This document shows positions 19,395 to 28,299 of a stretch of DNA of 64,000 bases, one piece after another. The translations under genes were made by a program, and so were the position numbers. Positions within the stretch are counted from its first letter, which is position 1. The number at the start of each line of letters is the position of its first letter. This DNA is from Trebonia sp963785645. Lineage in GTDB: Bacteria > Actinomycetota > Actinomycetes > Streptosporangiales > Streptosporangiaceae. Under the pieces are notes generated by a model. It was not told where the DNA came from and did not search any database. It saw only the letters and a list, made by a program, of their open reading frames with translations. The DNA lies in assembly GCA_963785645.1 (NCBI GenBank), contig CAWAWG010000005.1:1-64000 (forward strand), written 5' to 3'.

Positions 19395-20681
19395 ATGCGG
19401 GTGAGCTGGTCGGCACTGGTTCCGGACGCGGCGCCGCTGCGAGGTCCGGGGGCGCGCGGGTTCCGGGCCATGTTCACCAGCAGGACCGTGGCGTACCTCG
19501 GGTCGCAGGCGGCTGGAGTCGCGGTTCTCGTCCAGGCGCAGCGGATCACCGGGTCGCCGTTCGTCGTGGGTACGCTCGGGCTGGCCGAGCTGGTGCCGCT
19601 GATCATTTTCGGGCTGTACGGGGGCGTGCTCGCCGACCGGTTCGACCGGCGGGCGCTGATGCTCTGGTGCGAACCGGGGCTCGCCGTGTGCGCGCTGCTG
19701 CTGCTGCTCAACGCGCTGCTGCCGCGCCCGCTGCTGTGGCCGTTGTACGTGACCGCGGCGCTGATGGCGGCGATCGCGTCGCTCCAGCGGCCCGCGTTCG
19801 AGGCAGCCACCCCGCGCGTGGTGCCACGGGCGCAGCTGACCGCGGCGGCCGCGATCATGTCGCTGTCCACGAACGCGAGCGTGCTCGTCGGCTCGTCGCT
19901 CGGCGGCGTGCTGGCCGACTCCCCCGGCCCCTGGCTGGTCTACGCACTGGACGCGGCCGGCTTCTCGGTCTCGTTCCTCATGCTCAGCCGCCTGCCCAGG
20001 CTGCCGCCGACCCGGGCAGAGTCAGCTGAATCCGCCTCGGGTCCCGCTCTGCGGGAGGTCCTCGTCGGCCTGCGGTACGCGGTCGGCCGGCGCGACCTCC
20101 TCGGTTCCTACCTGGCCGACCTGGCCGCGATGATCTTCGCCTACCCGAACGCGATGCTGCCTTTCCTCGCCGCGCAGCTGCACGCCCCGTGGTCGGCCGG
20201 ACTGATGTTCGCGGCACCGTCCGCGGGAGCGTTCGCGGTGTCGGCGACGAGCGGCTGGATGCCCCGCGTCCGCCGTCACGGGCTGGCCATCGCGTTCGCC
20301 GCCGCGGGCTGGGGAACCGCGATGGCCCTGGTCGGCCTCGCTCCCGACGTCTACGTCGCCCTCGCCTGCCTGGCCGTGGCGGGCGGTGCGGACGAATGCA
20401 GCGCGGTGTTCCGCGACACGATGTGGAAGCAGTCCATCCCCGATCACCTGCGCGGCCGGATGGCCGGGATCGAACTGCTTTCGTACGCCGCCGGGCCGCC
20501 GGCCGGCCAGCTGCGCTCCGGTGCGGTCGCGGCCGTGACGAGCGTGCGCTTCTCCCTGACCTCCGGCGGTCTCGCCTGCGTCGCGGGTGTCGCCGCGGTC
20601 GTTGCCGCGCTGCCCGCCTTCCGCGGCTATATCAGAGACGAGACTGAGACTGTGCGAGCATCCCAACGACCACGAGCTTGA
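19395..20681 (+). CDS. MFS transporter, EntS-like exporter
   Basis: About 430 residues with 12 predicted membrane segments. Typical MFS loop between helices 2 and 3: GLYGGVLADRFDRRALMLWC; the second half repeats with DHLRGRMAGIELLSYAAGPP. The sequence type is that of the enterobactin-exporter-like (MFS_3) group. The frame is open from 19302, but ATG 19395 gives the natural N-terminus. It is divergent from the FAD hydroxylase and shares its upstream palindrome, so it may export a pigment precursor; that is inference from position only. Confidence 0.82.
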   Translation: MRVSWSALVPDAAPLRGPGARGFRAMFTSRTVAYLGSQAAGVAVLVQAQRITGSPFVVGTLGLAELVPLIIFGLYGGVLADRFDRRALMLWCEPGLAVCALLLLLNALLPRPLLWPLYVTAALMAAIASLQRPAFEAATPRVVPRAQLTAAAAIMSLSTNASVLVGSSLGGVLADSPGPWLVYALDAAGFSVSFLMLSRLPRLPPTRAESAESASGPALREVLVGLRYAVGRRDLLGSYLADLAAMIFAYPNAMLPFLAAQLHAPWSAGLMFAAPSAGAFAVSATSGWMPRVRRHGLAIAFAAAGWGTAMALVGLAPDVYVALACLAVAGGADECSAVFRDTMWKQSIPDHLRGRMAGIELLSYAAGPPAGQLRSGAVAAVTSVRFSLTSGGLACVAGVAAVVAALPAFRGYIRDETETVRASQRPRA

Positions 20682-20995
20682 GCACATCCCACGGGAAGAT
20701 CGCGCGTGGGTCGTTGCTCCCGTTTGGCAGCGGGTACCGTTTGGGATCGAAAAGAACTTTCGCCATCCGCGAGCGCACGCCCCTCTGGCTGGCCGAGCGG
20801 CTAACCGCAGCCGCCATCCACGACCCGCGCTTCCGGCGCATCCTCCGCCCCGCAGACGTGACCGGGCCGGACCTCGCCGCCCAGATCGGCGAAACCCGCG
20901 ACGCGCTCGTCAAGCACCTCACAAACCTGGACCCCGAATCCACCGCCAGAACCGTCCGAGAAACCGCGCTGACCGAACTGGAATACACGACATAA
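20678..20995 (+). CDS. hypothetical protein, possibly a gene fragment
   Basis: 105 codons starting 4 bases before the MFS stop. The first ~30 residues look unlike protein; the rest (RTPLWLAERLTAAAIHDPRF, DLAAQIGETRDALVKHLTNL) is a plausible amphipathic helical sequence. I do not recognise a family. It may be a C-terminal remnant of a gene whose start has been lost. Confidence 0.35.
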   Translation: MSTSHGKIARGSLLPFGSGYRLGSKRTFAIRERTPLWLAERLTAAAIHDPRFRRILRPADVTGPDLAAQIGETRDALVKHLTNLDPESTARTVRETALTELEYTT

Positions 20996-21362
20996 GGACA
21001 GTGCCCCAGGCCGCTAAAGGGCCGGAGTCCCCGGTTCTGTCGCCAGGGCGGCTCCCGCATTTGGCCGTGGCCACGCGCTAGTCGGTGAGCGTGACCAAGT
21101 GCCTGTCCGGCATGGCCACAGAGGCGGCGCGCTTAGCGAGCCGTTCTCCCCGGCCCCCGGGGCAGGCGAAGACCGTTCCTGCCCGGTACCGGCGCGGGGG
21201 CTTGCCGTGAGGATCTCCATCATTGCCCTGACTGACCATGCCGGGTCGCGGGTGATACGGATGGGGTCCGGTCACCGAACGTGATTTCAGCGCCAGCGAT
21301 GAGCCCGGCCCTCCCCGTCGGTCTATAAGCTAAACGCTGCGTCCGATCACAGAAGGAGTCCG
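20996..21362. other. intergenic stretch without recognisable gene
   Basis: About 365 bases. Short frames exist on both strands (for example 21078-21275 on the minus strand) but none has a clear ribosome site or family. It contains the promoter of the reductase at 21363, with AGAAGGAG just before its ATG. Confidence 0.4.
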
Positions 21363-22007
21363 ATGCCCCGCACCCGGGTCCACAACATGAACATCTCCCT
21401 CGACGGCTACGCCGCCGGCGAGCATGTGACGTTCGACGCCCCGATCGGCGGCGCCGAGCGGCTGTTCCAGTGGTTCGACGGCCGGGCGATCCACGGCGTC
21501 GATAAGGCGGATGCGCCCGTCACGCTGGACCGTGCCCTGACCAGCATGTGGAGCCAGGGCATCGGCGCCGAGATCATGGGACGCCGCAAGTTCGGTCCCC
21601 AGGTCGGCGACTGGCCCGACGACGGGTGGCAGGGCTGGTGGGGCGACGAGCCGCCGTTCCAGACGCCGGTGTTCGTCCTGAGCCACCACCCGCACCCCCC
21701 GATCGACTTTCCCAACGGGACGAGCTTCCAGTTCGTGGACGGGCCGCCGGACAAGGTGCTCCGCCTGGCCCAGGAGGCCGCCGGCGGCCTCGACGTCCGC
21801 ATCGGCGGAGGACCCTCGACCGTGCGCCAGTTCCTCCAGGCCGGCCTGATCGACTTCATGCACCTGGTGATCGTGCCGATAACCCTCGGGCGCGGCGTAT
21901 CTCTCTGGGAGGGATCAGTCGGCCTCGAAGACCGCTTCACCGTCGAGTCGGTCACCTCGCCCAGCGGCCTGACTCACCAGCTGTGGAACAAGAACGACCA
22001 CACCTGA
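21363..22007 (+). CDS. dihydrofolate reductase / RibD C-terminal family protein
   Basis: 214 residues with a good ribosome site (AGAAGGAG). MPRTRVHNMNISLDGYAAGE opens the RibD-C fold; GAEIMGRRKFGPQVGDWPDD and the cofactor-loop LDVRIGGGPSTVRQFLQAGL follow. Members are NADPH-dependent reductases of unknown substrate, common in actinobacteria and often annotated as dihydrofolate reductase-like. Genuine DHFR activity is not implied. It is followed 11 bases later by a possible acetyltransferase-like gene on the same strand. Confidence 0.88.
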   Translation: MPRTRVHNMNISLDGYAAGEHVTFDAPIGGAERLFQWFDGRAIHGVDKADAPVTLDRALTSMWSQGIGAEIMGRRKFGPQVGDWPDDGWQGWWGDEPPFQTPVFVLSHHPHPPIDFPNGTSFQFVDGPPDKVLRLAQEAAGGLDVRIGGGPSTVRQFLQAGLIDFMHLVIVPITLGRGVSLWEGSVGLEDRFTVESVTSPSGLTHQLWNKNDHT

Positions 22008-22018
22008 GCCAGAGCCGT

Positions 22019-22765
22019 ATGCACAGTACGGGACTGCTCAGTACGGCCGTGGCCAATAACGCGTCCTGGTGTGATGCCGTCTGCCGGTCGCACGGGTACC
22101 CGGGAACCTTCACCGCCCGCCTGTGGACCAGCCCGCGGCACCAGCTGCGGTTCTACCCGAACGCGGTCACCTTGCACCCGGAGGTGACCGGGCCGGAAGT
22201 GCTGGCGGCCGCCGCGGCGTCCGGGGCGTTTGCCGTCAAGGACAGCTTCGCCCGGCTCGGCTTGGCCCCGGCCGGATTCCGGGTGCTCGCCGAAGCCAGC
22301 TGGATCGCCCGCGACCGCGCACCGGACCGCCCCCCGGACGGCCCGTCCTGGCGCCGGGTCACCAGCCCCGGCGAACTGACTGGCTGGGAGAGCGCCTGGG
22401 CGCGCGGGAGCAGCGGCGACGACGACGGCCCGGTATTCCGACCGGGCCTGCTGTCCGACCCGAACTGCGCCGTCCTGGCACACCGCCGCAATGACGCCAT
22501 CACCGCCGGCGCCGTCGTCTACGCCGCCGACGGGGCAGCCGGAATCTCCAACCTGTTCAGCAACGGGCTTCCCCACGATCGGCTGTGGACCGGCATCCAG
22601 TCGGCCGTGGCCCGGCTGTGGCCGCACCTGCCTGTCGTCGGCTACGAGGCGGGCACCAGCCTGGAATCGGCGCGGCAGGCCGGCTTTCACGTCCTCGGCC
22701 CGCTCCGCATCTGGGTACGGCCGCCATCGGAACGGATGGCGGCTTGCCCCATGCCTCCGGCTTAG
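22019..22765 (+). CDS. hypothetical protein, GNAT-like
   Basis: 248 residues from ATG 22019, 11 bases after the reductase stop. VANNASWCDAVCRSHGYPGT, GAFAVKDSFARLGLAPAGFR, GISNLFSNGLPHDRLWTGIQ and VVGYEAGTSLESARQAGFHV resemble actinobacterial proteins with a degenerate acetyltransferase fold, including the late YE..... segment expected of GNAT C-termini. Substrate unknown. Confidence 0.65.
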   Translation: MHSTGLLSTAVANNASWCDAVCRSHGYPGTFTARLWTSPRHQLRFYPNAVTLHPEVTGPEVLAAAAASGAFAVKDSFARLGLAPAGFRVLAEASWIARDRAPDRPPDGPSWRRVTSPGELTGWESAWARGSSGDDDGPVFRPGLLSDPNCAVLAHRRNDAITAGAVVYAADGAAGISNLFSNGLPHDRLWTGIQSAVARLWPHLPVVGYEAGTSLESARQAGFHVLGPLRIWVRPPSERMAACPMPPA

Positions 22766-22984
22766 CCCTCGGGCGCCAGGCTCAGCAGGCGGCCGTTGAT
22801 TTCCTCGCCGACAGTGGGGAGGAACCCGTTCATCATCGTGACGGCGGCTCAGTCTGCACCCGGCGGCTTGTACCTGAGCCATTTCGGCGGCAGCCACGGC
22901 CGCCCGGGATACCACGAGGTCAAGCTCACAATGCGACCTCGCCTGGCCCCGGGGCCAGGCTCCTGAAGCTCACCTTCGCAAGCG

Positions 22985-23143
22985 AGGCGCAACAAGTCAC
23001 CGCCGAGCTGGCCGGGGAACACCTCCACGTGGTGCCCGCGCGCCACGAGTTCCCTTGCTCAGGTGGCGCACGTAAACGCCCTGGCCACCAGAATGCGGTT
23101 TGCTGCGGTACGACAGCAGTGCGATGCGCAGCGGACGATTCAC
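22985..23143 (-). pseudogene. glycosyltransferase (family 4-like) N-terminal remnant
   Basis: From a GTG at 23143 the reverse strand reads NRPLRIALLSYRSKPHSGGQ and GVYVRHLS, then, one frame over, ELVARGHHVEVFPGQ: the standard start of a GT-B glycosyltransferase. After about 50 residues similarity stops. A single extra base near 23056 separates the halves. The remainder of the gene is absent. Confidence 0.6.
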
Positions 23144-23700
23144 TGAGGTCACGGAGAACCTTGCCAAGGCTGCGGAGTCGGCCCCCGTGGCAGTACCACG
23201 TTGCCCGCAACCAGAAAGAACGGCCACCCCTAGCCGGTAACGAGGCCGGCCATCGTACGGCCGAGGCGCGGATCGCGCACCGACGGCACGCGCCCGGCCG
23301 GACACATTCCGGCTCTCATCAGTTAGGCACGCAGCAGGCATCGCGGCAAAACACCAGAATTCATCTGCTTACCGAGCACTGGATGACACATCAATAAACA
23401 TTAGCAAAGAGATAACATCGGTGCGCCCCTGAAAACCACGAGAATGCGCAGCCTCTTCACCCTCGGCAACAATTATGTCAGTGAACGACTCGGCGGGCAG
23501 TCTGCGGATGGCATTAGCACCGAGCCGACGGGACTAGGCAACATGGGTTACCCGTAGTATCCTGATGATGACTCAGCTCCGAAGTTATTCGGATACCGTT
23601 CCAGCCCGACCAACGAGAACCGCGAGTTAAGTTCGGTTACGGACCCACACCGCCACTTACGCGTGACAGTCAGCAGATGCAAGAAAATTAGGCTGCGGAT
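23144..23700. other. intergenic, AT-richer stretch
   Basis: About 550 bases, lower in GC than surrounding genes especially 23,380-23,700. A plus-strand open frame crosses the first half but has no recognisable content. I see no tRNA or clear repeat. Confidence 0.35.
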
Positions 23701-23793
23701 ATGAAAAGTATCGCAATATTCCTCGTTGTCGTAGCCGTGCTAATCGGCTTGGCCTTGGTTTTCGGAATCCTCGCCGCTATCGTGCTTATCTAG
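23701..23793 (+). CDS. 30-residue single-pass membrane peptide
   Basis: ATG 23701 to TAG 23791-23793. The peptide begins MKSIAIFLVVVAVLIGLALV and continues with ten more mostly hydrophobic residues, so almost the entire length is one membrane helix with a positively charged start. No strong ribosome site is seen. It could be a small membrane regulator, a toxin-like peptide or a chance frame; no antisense partner was evident. Confidence 0.35.
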   Translation: MKSIAIFLVVVAVLIGLALVFGILAAIVLI

Positions 23794-23918
23794 CGTCCCG
23801 TACAGGGGCGGCTTTCCCACTAAGGAACTTGCCGGGCCTGGGGCTGCTCCTGCGATGGTTCGGTCCGAACGGAATCAGGGCATTCACCGACGTTTCTTTG
23901 GACCTGTAAGCTTTGCCG

Positions 23919-24665
23919 GTGAGCACCGAACGGCGGCGGATCTTCGCGTTTTCCGGAGTACTGAAGCCCGCGCCGGGCGGACCGCCGCCCGGTGCGCTGC
24001 TCGACTTCGCGATCAGCCTGGCCGCGGCCAGCGGGCCCGTCCGGCGGCTCTGCTACATCCCCACCGCGGTCGGGGACCGGCAGGATGCCATTGACCATTA
24101 CGCGGCACGGTTCGCTGAGCGCGGCGATGTCGAGTTCAGCTTTCTGCGGCTGTTCACCCAGCCGAACGTGCCCGACGTCCGGGCGCACCTGCTCAGCCAG
24201 GACGTCATCCTGGTCGAGGGCGGCAGCGTGGTTAACCTCGTCGCGGTCTGGCGCGCCCACGGCCTGCCGGACATCCTGCGTGACTGCTGGGAGGCGGGCG
24301 TGGTGCTCACCGGATCGAGCGCGGGCAGCATCTGCTGGCACGTCGGCGGGCCGACCGACTCCTTCCGGGACAACCTCGACCCGTTCGCCGGCGGACTCGC
24401 CTTCCTCCCTTACAGCAACGGCGTCCACGACGACCTCGACGACCAGCCGCGCCGGACCGCGTTCCGGGAACTCGTCGCGAACCGGGCCCTGCCTTCCGGA
24501 TACGCGACTGAAGACGGCGTCGGTCTGCTCTACGCCGGCCCGGAACTCATCGAAGCCGTTACCGTCCTGCCCGGCAGGCACGCCTGGCACGTGGCTCCCG
24601 ATGGCAACGGCGGCTACACGGAGCAGGCCATCGTCCCCCGTCTCATCACCGCCGACCAAGGCTGA
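23919..24665 (+). CDS. peptidase S51 / type 1 glutamine amidotransferase-like protein
   Basis: About 248 residues; GTG 23919 or TTG 23913 as start. The nucleophile elbow GVVLTGSSAGSICWHVGG carries the catalytic Ser, and VILVEGGSVVNLVAVWRAHG is the preceding conserved strand. This is the peptidase E/cyanophycinase-like family. PepE enzymes cut Asp-X dipeptides; the substrate here is unknown. It is convergent with the mannosyltransferase, with 4 bases between the two stops. Confidence 0.82.
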   Translation: MSTERRRIFAFSGVLKPAPGGPPPGALLDFAISLAAASGPVRRLCYIPTAVGDRQDAIDHYAARFAERGDVEFSFLRLFTQPNVPDVRAHLLSQDVILVEGGSVVNLVAVWRAHGLPDILRDCWEAGVVLTGSSAGSICWHVGGPTDSFRDNLDPFAGGLAFLPYSNGVHDDLDDQPRRTAFRELVANRALPSGYATEDGVGLLYAGPELIEAVTVLPGRHAWHVAPDGNGGYTEQAIVPRLITADQG

Positions 24666-24669
24666 CGGG

Positions 24670-25842
24670 TTATCCCGCCCACTGGTAGGCCAGGAACAGC
24701 AGTGCCACTACGGCTGCCAGCGGCACGCACGCGCTGAGGTACAGGTGCCGCACCCAGGGACGGCGCGCCTCGAGGCCGCTTAGCGCCACCCAGACGGGGA
24801 ACAGCACCAGGAGGGTGCGCATGCTCGTGGTGTACCAGGTCTGCGTGCCGAGACAGACCGCGGCGAGCCCGCAGTACACGGCCTCCGGCCAGCGGCGCGC
24901 CAGCAGGAACGCGAGCGCCGCGAGGGCGATCACGGCGAACGAGACGAGTTCCAGCTGCATCTCCCCTGCCCACCAGGCGGGGTACCCGTGCCCGAACGCG
25001 GCGCTCCAGGTACACCTGAACGCTTGCGCCGGGGTGACGAGATGGAGATCCCAGCCGGCCTGCATAGCTTTCCGCCAGGTGTCCCACGAGCCGGTGGCCA
25101 GCCTCAGGTAGGCCTCGTAGGCGGCGGGCCCGGCCAGGCCGAGGCACGCCGTGCCGACATCCCGGAGCCGCCTTCCCCGCGGGCCCGCCGCCGCCATGAC
25201 GGCCAGGGCGGCGGCCAGGAACGCCCCGTCCGCGCGGACCAGCCCGGCCAGTCCGGCCAGCAGCGCGGCATGAAAGTACCGCCCGCGGGACCCGGCCCGC
25301 CAGGCCGGGACCGCGAGCGCGAGGAACAGGGACTCGGTGTACCCGACCATGAGGAACACCGCGGCGGGCATGGCGAGCAGGTAGAGCACGGCGCGCCGGC
25401 TACCCGCGAGTCGGCCCAGCGACACCACCGCGAAGCAGCCAGCCACTGCGGAGACGGCCAGCTCTGACAGCACCCAGTTACGCAGGACCAGGTGCGCCGC
25501 GGCCAGCACCAGCGGGTACCCGGGGAAGAACGCGACGCTGTGAGCCGTCGAGTGCGGCGAGAAATAGCCGTACTCGGCGATGTTCCGGTATATGGCCGCG
25601 TCCCAGTGATCGAACGCCCCCGCCAGCGGCGCGAAGCCGGTGCCCGTGCGGTACGCCCACGTGGCCGCCCACGCCAGGACGAGAAGGGGCAGGTGCGCGG
25701 CGGCCCATGCGCCGAGCGCGGCCCGGTCGTCGAAGTCCAGGCGTGGCAGGCGCGCAGCCAGCCGCGGCCGCCCCCGGCCGGGAGGACGCACCGCCGCGAA
25801 ACCCTCCGGAACGGCAGCGTCCTTTACCCCCGCGTCCCCCAT
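24670..25842 (-). CDS. integral membrane mannosyltransferase (PIG-V/GT-C type)
   Basis: 390 residues with around nine or ten membrane segments. The first loop after helix 1 holds DHWDAAIYRNIAEYGY, the WD..Y catalytic-loop signature of GPI mannosyltransferase-like GT-C enzymes using polyprenyl-phosphate sugars; VAFFPGYPLVLAAAHL and FLMVGYTESLFLALAVPAWR follow. ATG 25842 has GGGGAG upstream. Likely builds cell-envelope glycans. Confidence 0.8.
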   Translation of the reverse strand: MGDAGVKDAAVPEGFAAVRPPGRGRPRLAARLPRLDFDDRAALGAWAAAHLPLLVLAWAATWAYRTGTGFAPLAGAFDHWDAAIYRNIAEYGYFSPHSTAHSVAFFPGYPLVLAAAHLVLRNWVLSELAVSAVAGCFAVVSLGRLAGSRRAVLYLLAMPAAVFLMVGYTESLFLALAVPAWRAGSRGRYFHAALLAGLAGLVRADGAFLAAALAVMAAAGPRGRRLRDVGTACLGLAGPAAYEAYLRLATGSWDTWRKAMQAGWDLHLVTPAQAFRCTWSAAFGHGYPAWWAGEMQLELVSFAVIALAALAFLLARRWPEAVYCGLAAVCLGTQTWYTTSMRTLLVLFPVWVALSGLEARRPWVRHLYLSACVPLAAVVALLFLAYQWAG

Positions 25843-26042
25843 GCGCTCCCCGCGTTCCCTTCAGGCAGTTGACCGGTACGGCACCCAGGCCGCAGCCAAG
25901 CTTCACGCCACGTGCTTGATCGTGTACCTAGCGTGGCATACCGGCGGCCCGGCGGGAGGATATTGCGGATAGCGGGAGCGGATGCAGATGGAAACGGTGG
26001 ATGCAGCCACCAGGAACCACGACGATCTCCCAGTTCCGCTCA

Positions 26043-26101
26043 TACCGTAGCGGAATGTATATTCCGCTACGGTACGCTCCTAGCGGAATAATGATTCCGC
26101 T
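26043..26101. promoter_or_regulatory. twin palindromic operators upstream of the MFS/TetR gene
   Basis: TACCGTAGCGGAAT (26043-26056) is mirrored by ATTCCGCTACGGTA (26061-26074) around GTAT, and AGCGGAAT (26082-26089) by ATTCCGCT (26094-26101) around AATG. Both share the core AGCGGAAT-N4-ATTCCGCT, spaced 33 bases centre to centre (three helical turns), and end 17 bases before the MFS ATG. This is the layout of a TetR-family autoregulatory operator, and a TetR gene lies at the end of this unit. Confidence 0.75.
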
Positions 26102-26118
26102 TCGACTGGGGGTCTGGC

Positions 26119-28272
26119 ATGGAAGGCGCACGGCGGCCGCACCATCAGGTGACGTTCGCAATACTCGCGGTGGGTATCGGGGCCTACGCGCTGCTGCAGT
26201 CACTGGTAATCCCCGTGCTGAGCACGGTGCAGGTGGAACTGCATACCTCGCAGAGCGCCGTGACGTGGGTGCTGACGGCCTACCTGCTGTCGGCCTCGGT
26301 CATGACCCCCATCCTCGGGCGGGTCGGTGACATCTACGGCAAGAAGTGGGTCTTCGTGGCCACGCTGGTCGCCCTCATGGCCGGCTCGGTGCTGGCGGCT
26401 GTGGCCCCCAACCTCGCGGTGATGATCGTCGCCCGGGTGATCCAGGGAGTGGCGGGCGGGATGCTGCCGCTCGGGTTCGGGATTATCCGCGATGAGTTCC
26501 CGAGGGAAAAAGTGGCCGGCGCGGTCGGCATCCTCGCGGCGCTCACCGCGGTCGGCGGCAGCCTGGGCATCGTGCTGGCGGGCCCGATCGTGAACGCGCT
26601 GAACTGGCACTGGCTGTTCTGGCTGCCGGGCATCGCGACGGCGATCGCGGCGATCGCCGCGGTGCTGTTCGTTCCTCAGTCCCCGATCCGCAGCCCCGGC
26701 GCGATCAGCTGGCTGCCGGCGGTCCTGCTGTCCGGCTGGCTGGTGCTGCTGCTCGTGCCGCTGAGCGAGGCGTCGGACTGGGGCTGGGCCTCGCCGACGG
26801 TCATCGGGCTGTTCACGGCGGCCGTGCTGCTGGCCGCCGCCTGGGTCTGGTCCGAGCTGCGGGCAGCCACCCCGCTGATCGACATGAAGATGATGCGGCT
26901 CCCCGCGGTCTGGACCAACAACCTGGTCGCGCTGCTCATCGGGGTCGGCCTCTACGCGATGTTCGCGTTCCTGCCCGAGTTCGTGCAGACCCCGTCCGCC
27001 GCCGGCTACGGGTTCGGCGCCAGCATCACCCGCTCGGGGCTCATGCTGCTGCCCTCGGGGGTCACCATGTTCGTGGCCGGCTTGTTCGCCGGATCGCTCA
27101 CCCGGCGGCTCGGCGGCAAGGTCCTGGTGGTCGCGGGCTGCCTCATCGGCGGCGGGGCGATGGCGATGTTCGCGTTCGCGCACTCCAGCCAGTGGGAGAT
27201 CTACGTCGCCACCGGCATCTTGGGCGTCGGCTTCGGGCTGGCCTTCTCGGCGATGTCGGCAAATGTCGTGTCCGCGGTGCCGGCCGAGCAGACCGGCGTG
27301 GCCACCGGCATGAACGCGAACATCCGCACGATCGGCGGCAGCATCGGCGCCGCCGTGATGGCCAGCATCGTCACCGCGAAGCTGGAGCCGTCCGGCCTGC
27401 CCGCGGGATCCGGCTACACGACCGGGTTCGGGGTGATGGCCGCCGTCCTGGTGATGGCCGCGCTGGCGGGTGCGCTGATCCCGTCGCAGCGGCGGCCAGG
27501 CCCGGACGGCCACCGAGGCGGCGGCCGTCGGTACGCTGGCGATGTCCGGGGACGCGCTGACCGGGGAAAGCGCCGCCGGGGAGACGATGGCAAGCGAACT
27601 CGGCGAGTGAGCGAGGGAGGGCCGGTGGGCAGCGAGCCCGTACTTAGCGATCCGGCGGGGCTCCCTGCCCCGCCGGGGCGGCGCGACGCGGTCCGCAACT
27701 ACCACCGCGTCCTCGACGCGGCCCGCGAAGTACTCGGCGAGTCCGGCGCCGACGCCAGCATGGAGGAGATAGCCGCCCGGGCCGGGGTCGGCGTGGGCAC
27801 CGTGTACCGGCGGTTCGCCAACAAGGACGCGCTGATCGACGAGCTGGTACGGCTGTCGCTTGGCGAGGCGCTGGCCGCGGCCAACAGCGCCCTCGCGTGC
27901 CCGGGCGGCGACGGCCTTGAGCAGTTCCTGCGCGGGCTCGGGGCGTTGTTCGGCGCGCACGTCAAGTACGCGCGGCTGCTGCTTGAGCGGAGCGTTGACG
28001 GCGCCGCGGCGCGCGAGATCCGGGCCGCGGTCCAGGAACTCACCCGCCGCGCGCTGGCCGCGGGCACGCTGAACCCCGCCGTGACCATCGGGGACGTGAT
28101 GGCTCTGGTCTGGGCCATGCGCGGGCTCACCGAGACCACCGGTGAGGTCGCACCGGGCACCTGGCAGCGGTTCCTCGACATCCACCTGGCGGGCCTGCGC
28201 GCGCCGGGCCCGCTCAGCGCCGTCCCGTCGATGTCGGCCGGGCAGCTGACGGAGCTGCTGCCCCGCCCCTGA
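26119..28272 (+). CDS. MFS drug transporter (DHA2-like) read through into a TetR regulator
   Basis: The ATG at 26119 opens a continuous 717-codon frame. Residues ~10-455 are an MFS permease: VLTAYLLSASVMTPILGRVG, IYGKKWVFVATLVALMAGSV, VIQGVAGGMLPLGFGIIRDE and late TGMNANIRTIGGSIGAAVMA. From about residue 503 comes a TetR domain. One frame over, the MFS tail would read RTATEAAAVGTLAMSGDALT and stop at 27609, followed by a ribosome site and the TetR GTG at 27625. So a single extra base near 27497 probably fused two normal genes, unless the fusion is real. Confidence 0.8.
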   Translation: MEGARRPHHQVTFAILAVGIGAYALLQSLVIPVLSTVQVELHTSQSAVTWVLTAYLLSASVMTPILGRVGDIYGKKWVFVATLVALMAGSVLAAVAPNLAVMIVARVIQGVAGGMLPLGFGIIRDEFPREKVAGAVGILAALTAVGGSLGIVLAGPIVNALNWHWLFWLPGIATAIAAIAAVLFVPQSPIRSPGAISWLPAVLLSGWLVLLLVPLSEASDWGWASPTVIGLFTAAVLLAAAWVWSELRAATPLIDMKMMRLPAVWTNNLVALLIGVGLYAMFAFLPEFVQTPSAAGYGFGASITRSGLMLLPSGVTMFVAGLFAGSLTRRLGGKVLVVAGCLIGGGAMAMFAFAHSSQWEIYVATGILGVGFGLAFSAMSANVVSAVPAEQTGVATGMNANIRTIGGSIGAAVMASIVTAKLEPSGLPAGSGYTTGFGVMAAVLVMAALAGALIPSQRRPGPDGHRGGGRRYAGDVRGRADRGKRRRGDDGKRTRRVSEGGPVGSEPVLSDPAGLPAPPGRRDAVRNYHRVLDAAREVLGESGADASMEEIAARAGVGVGTVYRRFANKDALIDELVRLSLGEALAAANSALACPGGDGLEQFLRGLGALFGAHVKYARLLLERSVDGAAAREIRAAVQELTRRALAAGTLNPAVTIGDVMALVWAMRGLTETTGEVAPGTWQRFLDIHLAGLRAPGPLSAVPSMSAGQLTELLPRP
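27625..28272 (+). CDS. TetR/AcrR-family regulator (likely separate gene)
   Basis: GTG 27625 is preceded by GAGGGAGGG. The product of about 215 residues has the TetR helix-turn-helix ASMEEIAARAGVGVGTVYRR followed by FANKDALIDELVRL, then a helical ligand domain with an AcrR-type C-terminus. It lies in the frame of the MFS gene, but the strong ribosome site argues for independent translation. It probably binds the twin palindromes at 26043-26101 and represses the exporter. Confidence 0.75.
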   Translation: MGSEPVLSDPAGLPAPPGRRDAVRNYHRVLDAAREVLGESGADASMEEIAARAGVGVGTVYRRFANKDALIDELVRLSLGEALAAANSALACPGGDGLEQFLRGLGALFGAHVKYARLLLERSVDGAAAREIRAAVQELTRRALAAGTLNPAVTIGDVMALVWAMRGLTETTGEVAPGTWQRFLDIHLAGLRAPGPLSAVPSMSAGQLTELLPRP

Positions 28273-28299
28273 CGCCGATTCACGTGCACTGATCAGGAC

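Noticed and set aside
22585..23397. 270-codon plus-strand frame overlapping the GNAT-like gene end
   Set aside because: First part is out of frame with a real gene, rest lacks any recognisable content; the reverse strand shows a glycosyltransferase remnant there.
26200..28185. 661-codon frame antisense to the MFS/TetR unit
   Set aside because: Mirror of a GC-rich third-position bias; residues are Arg/Gly/Asp-rich with no domain, while the plus strand has clear MFS and TetR motifs.
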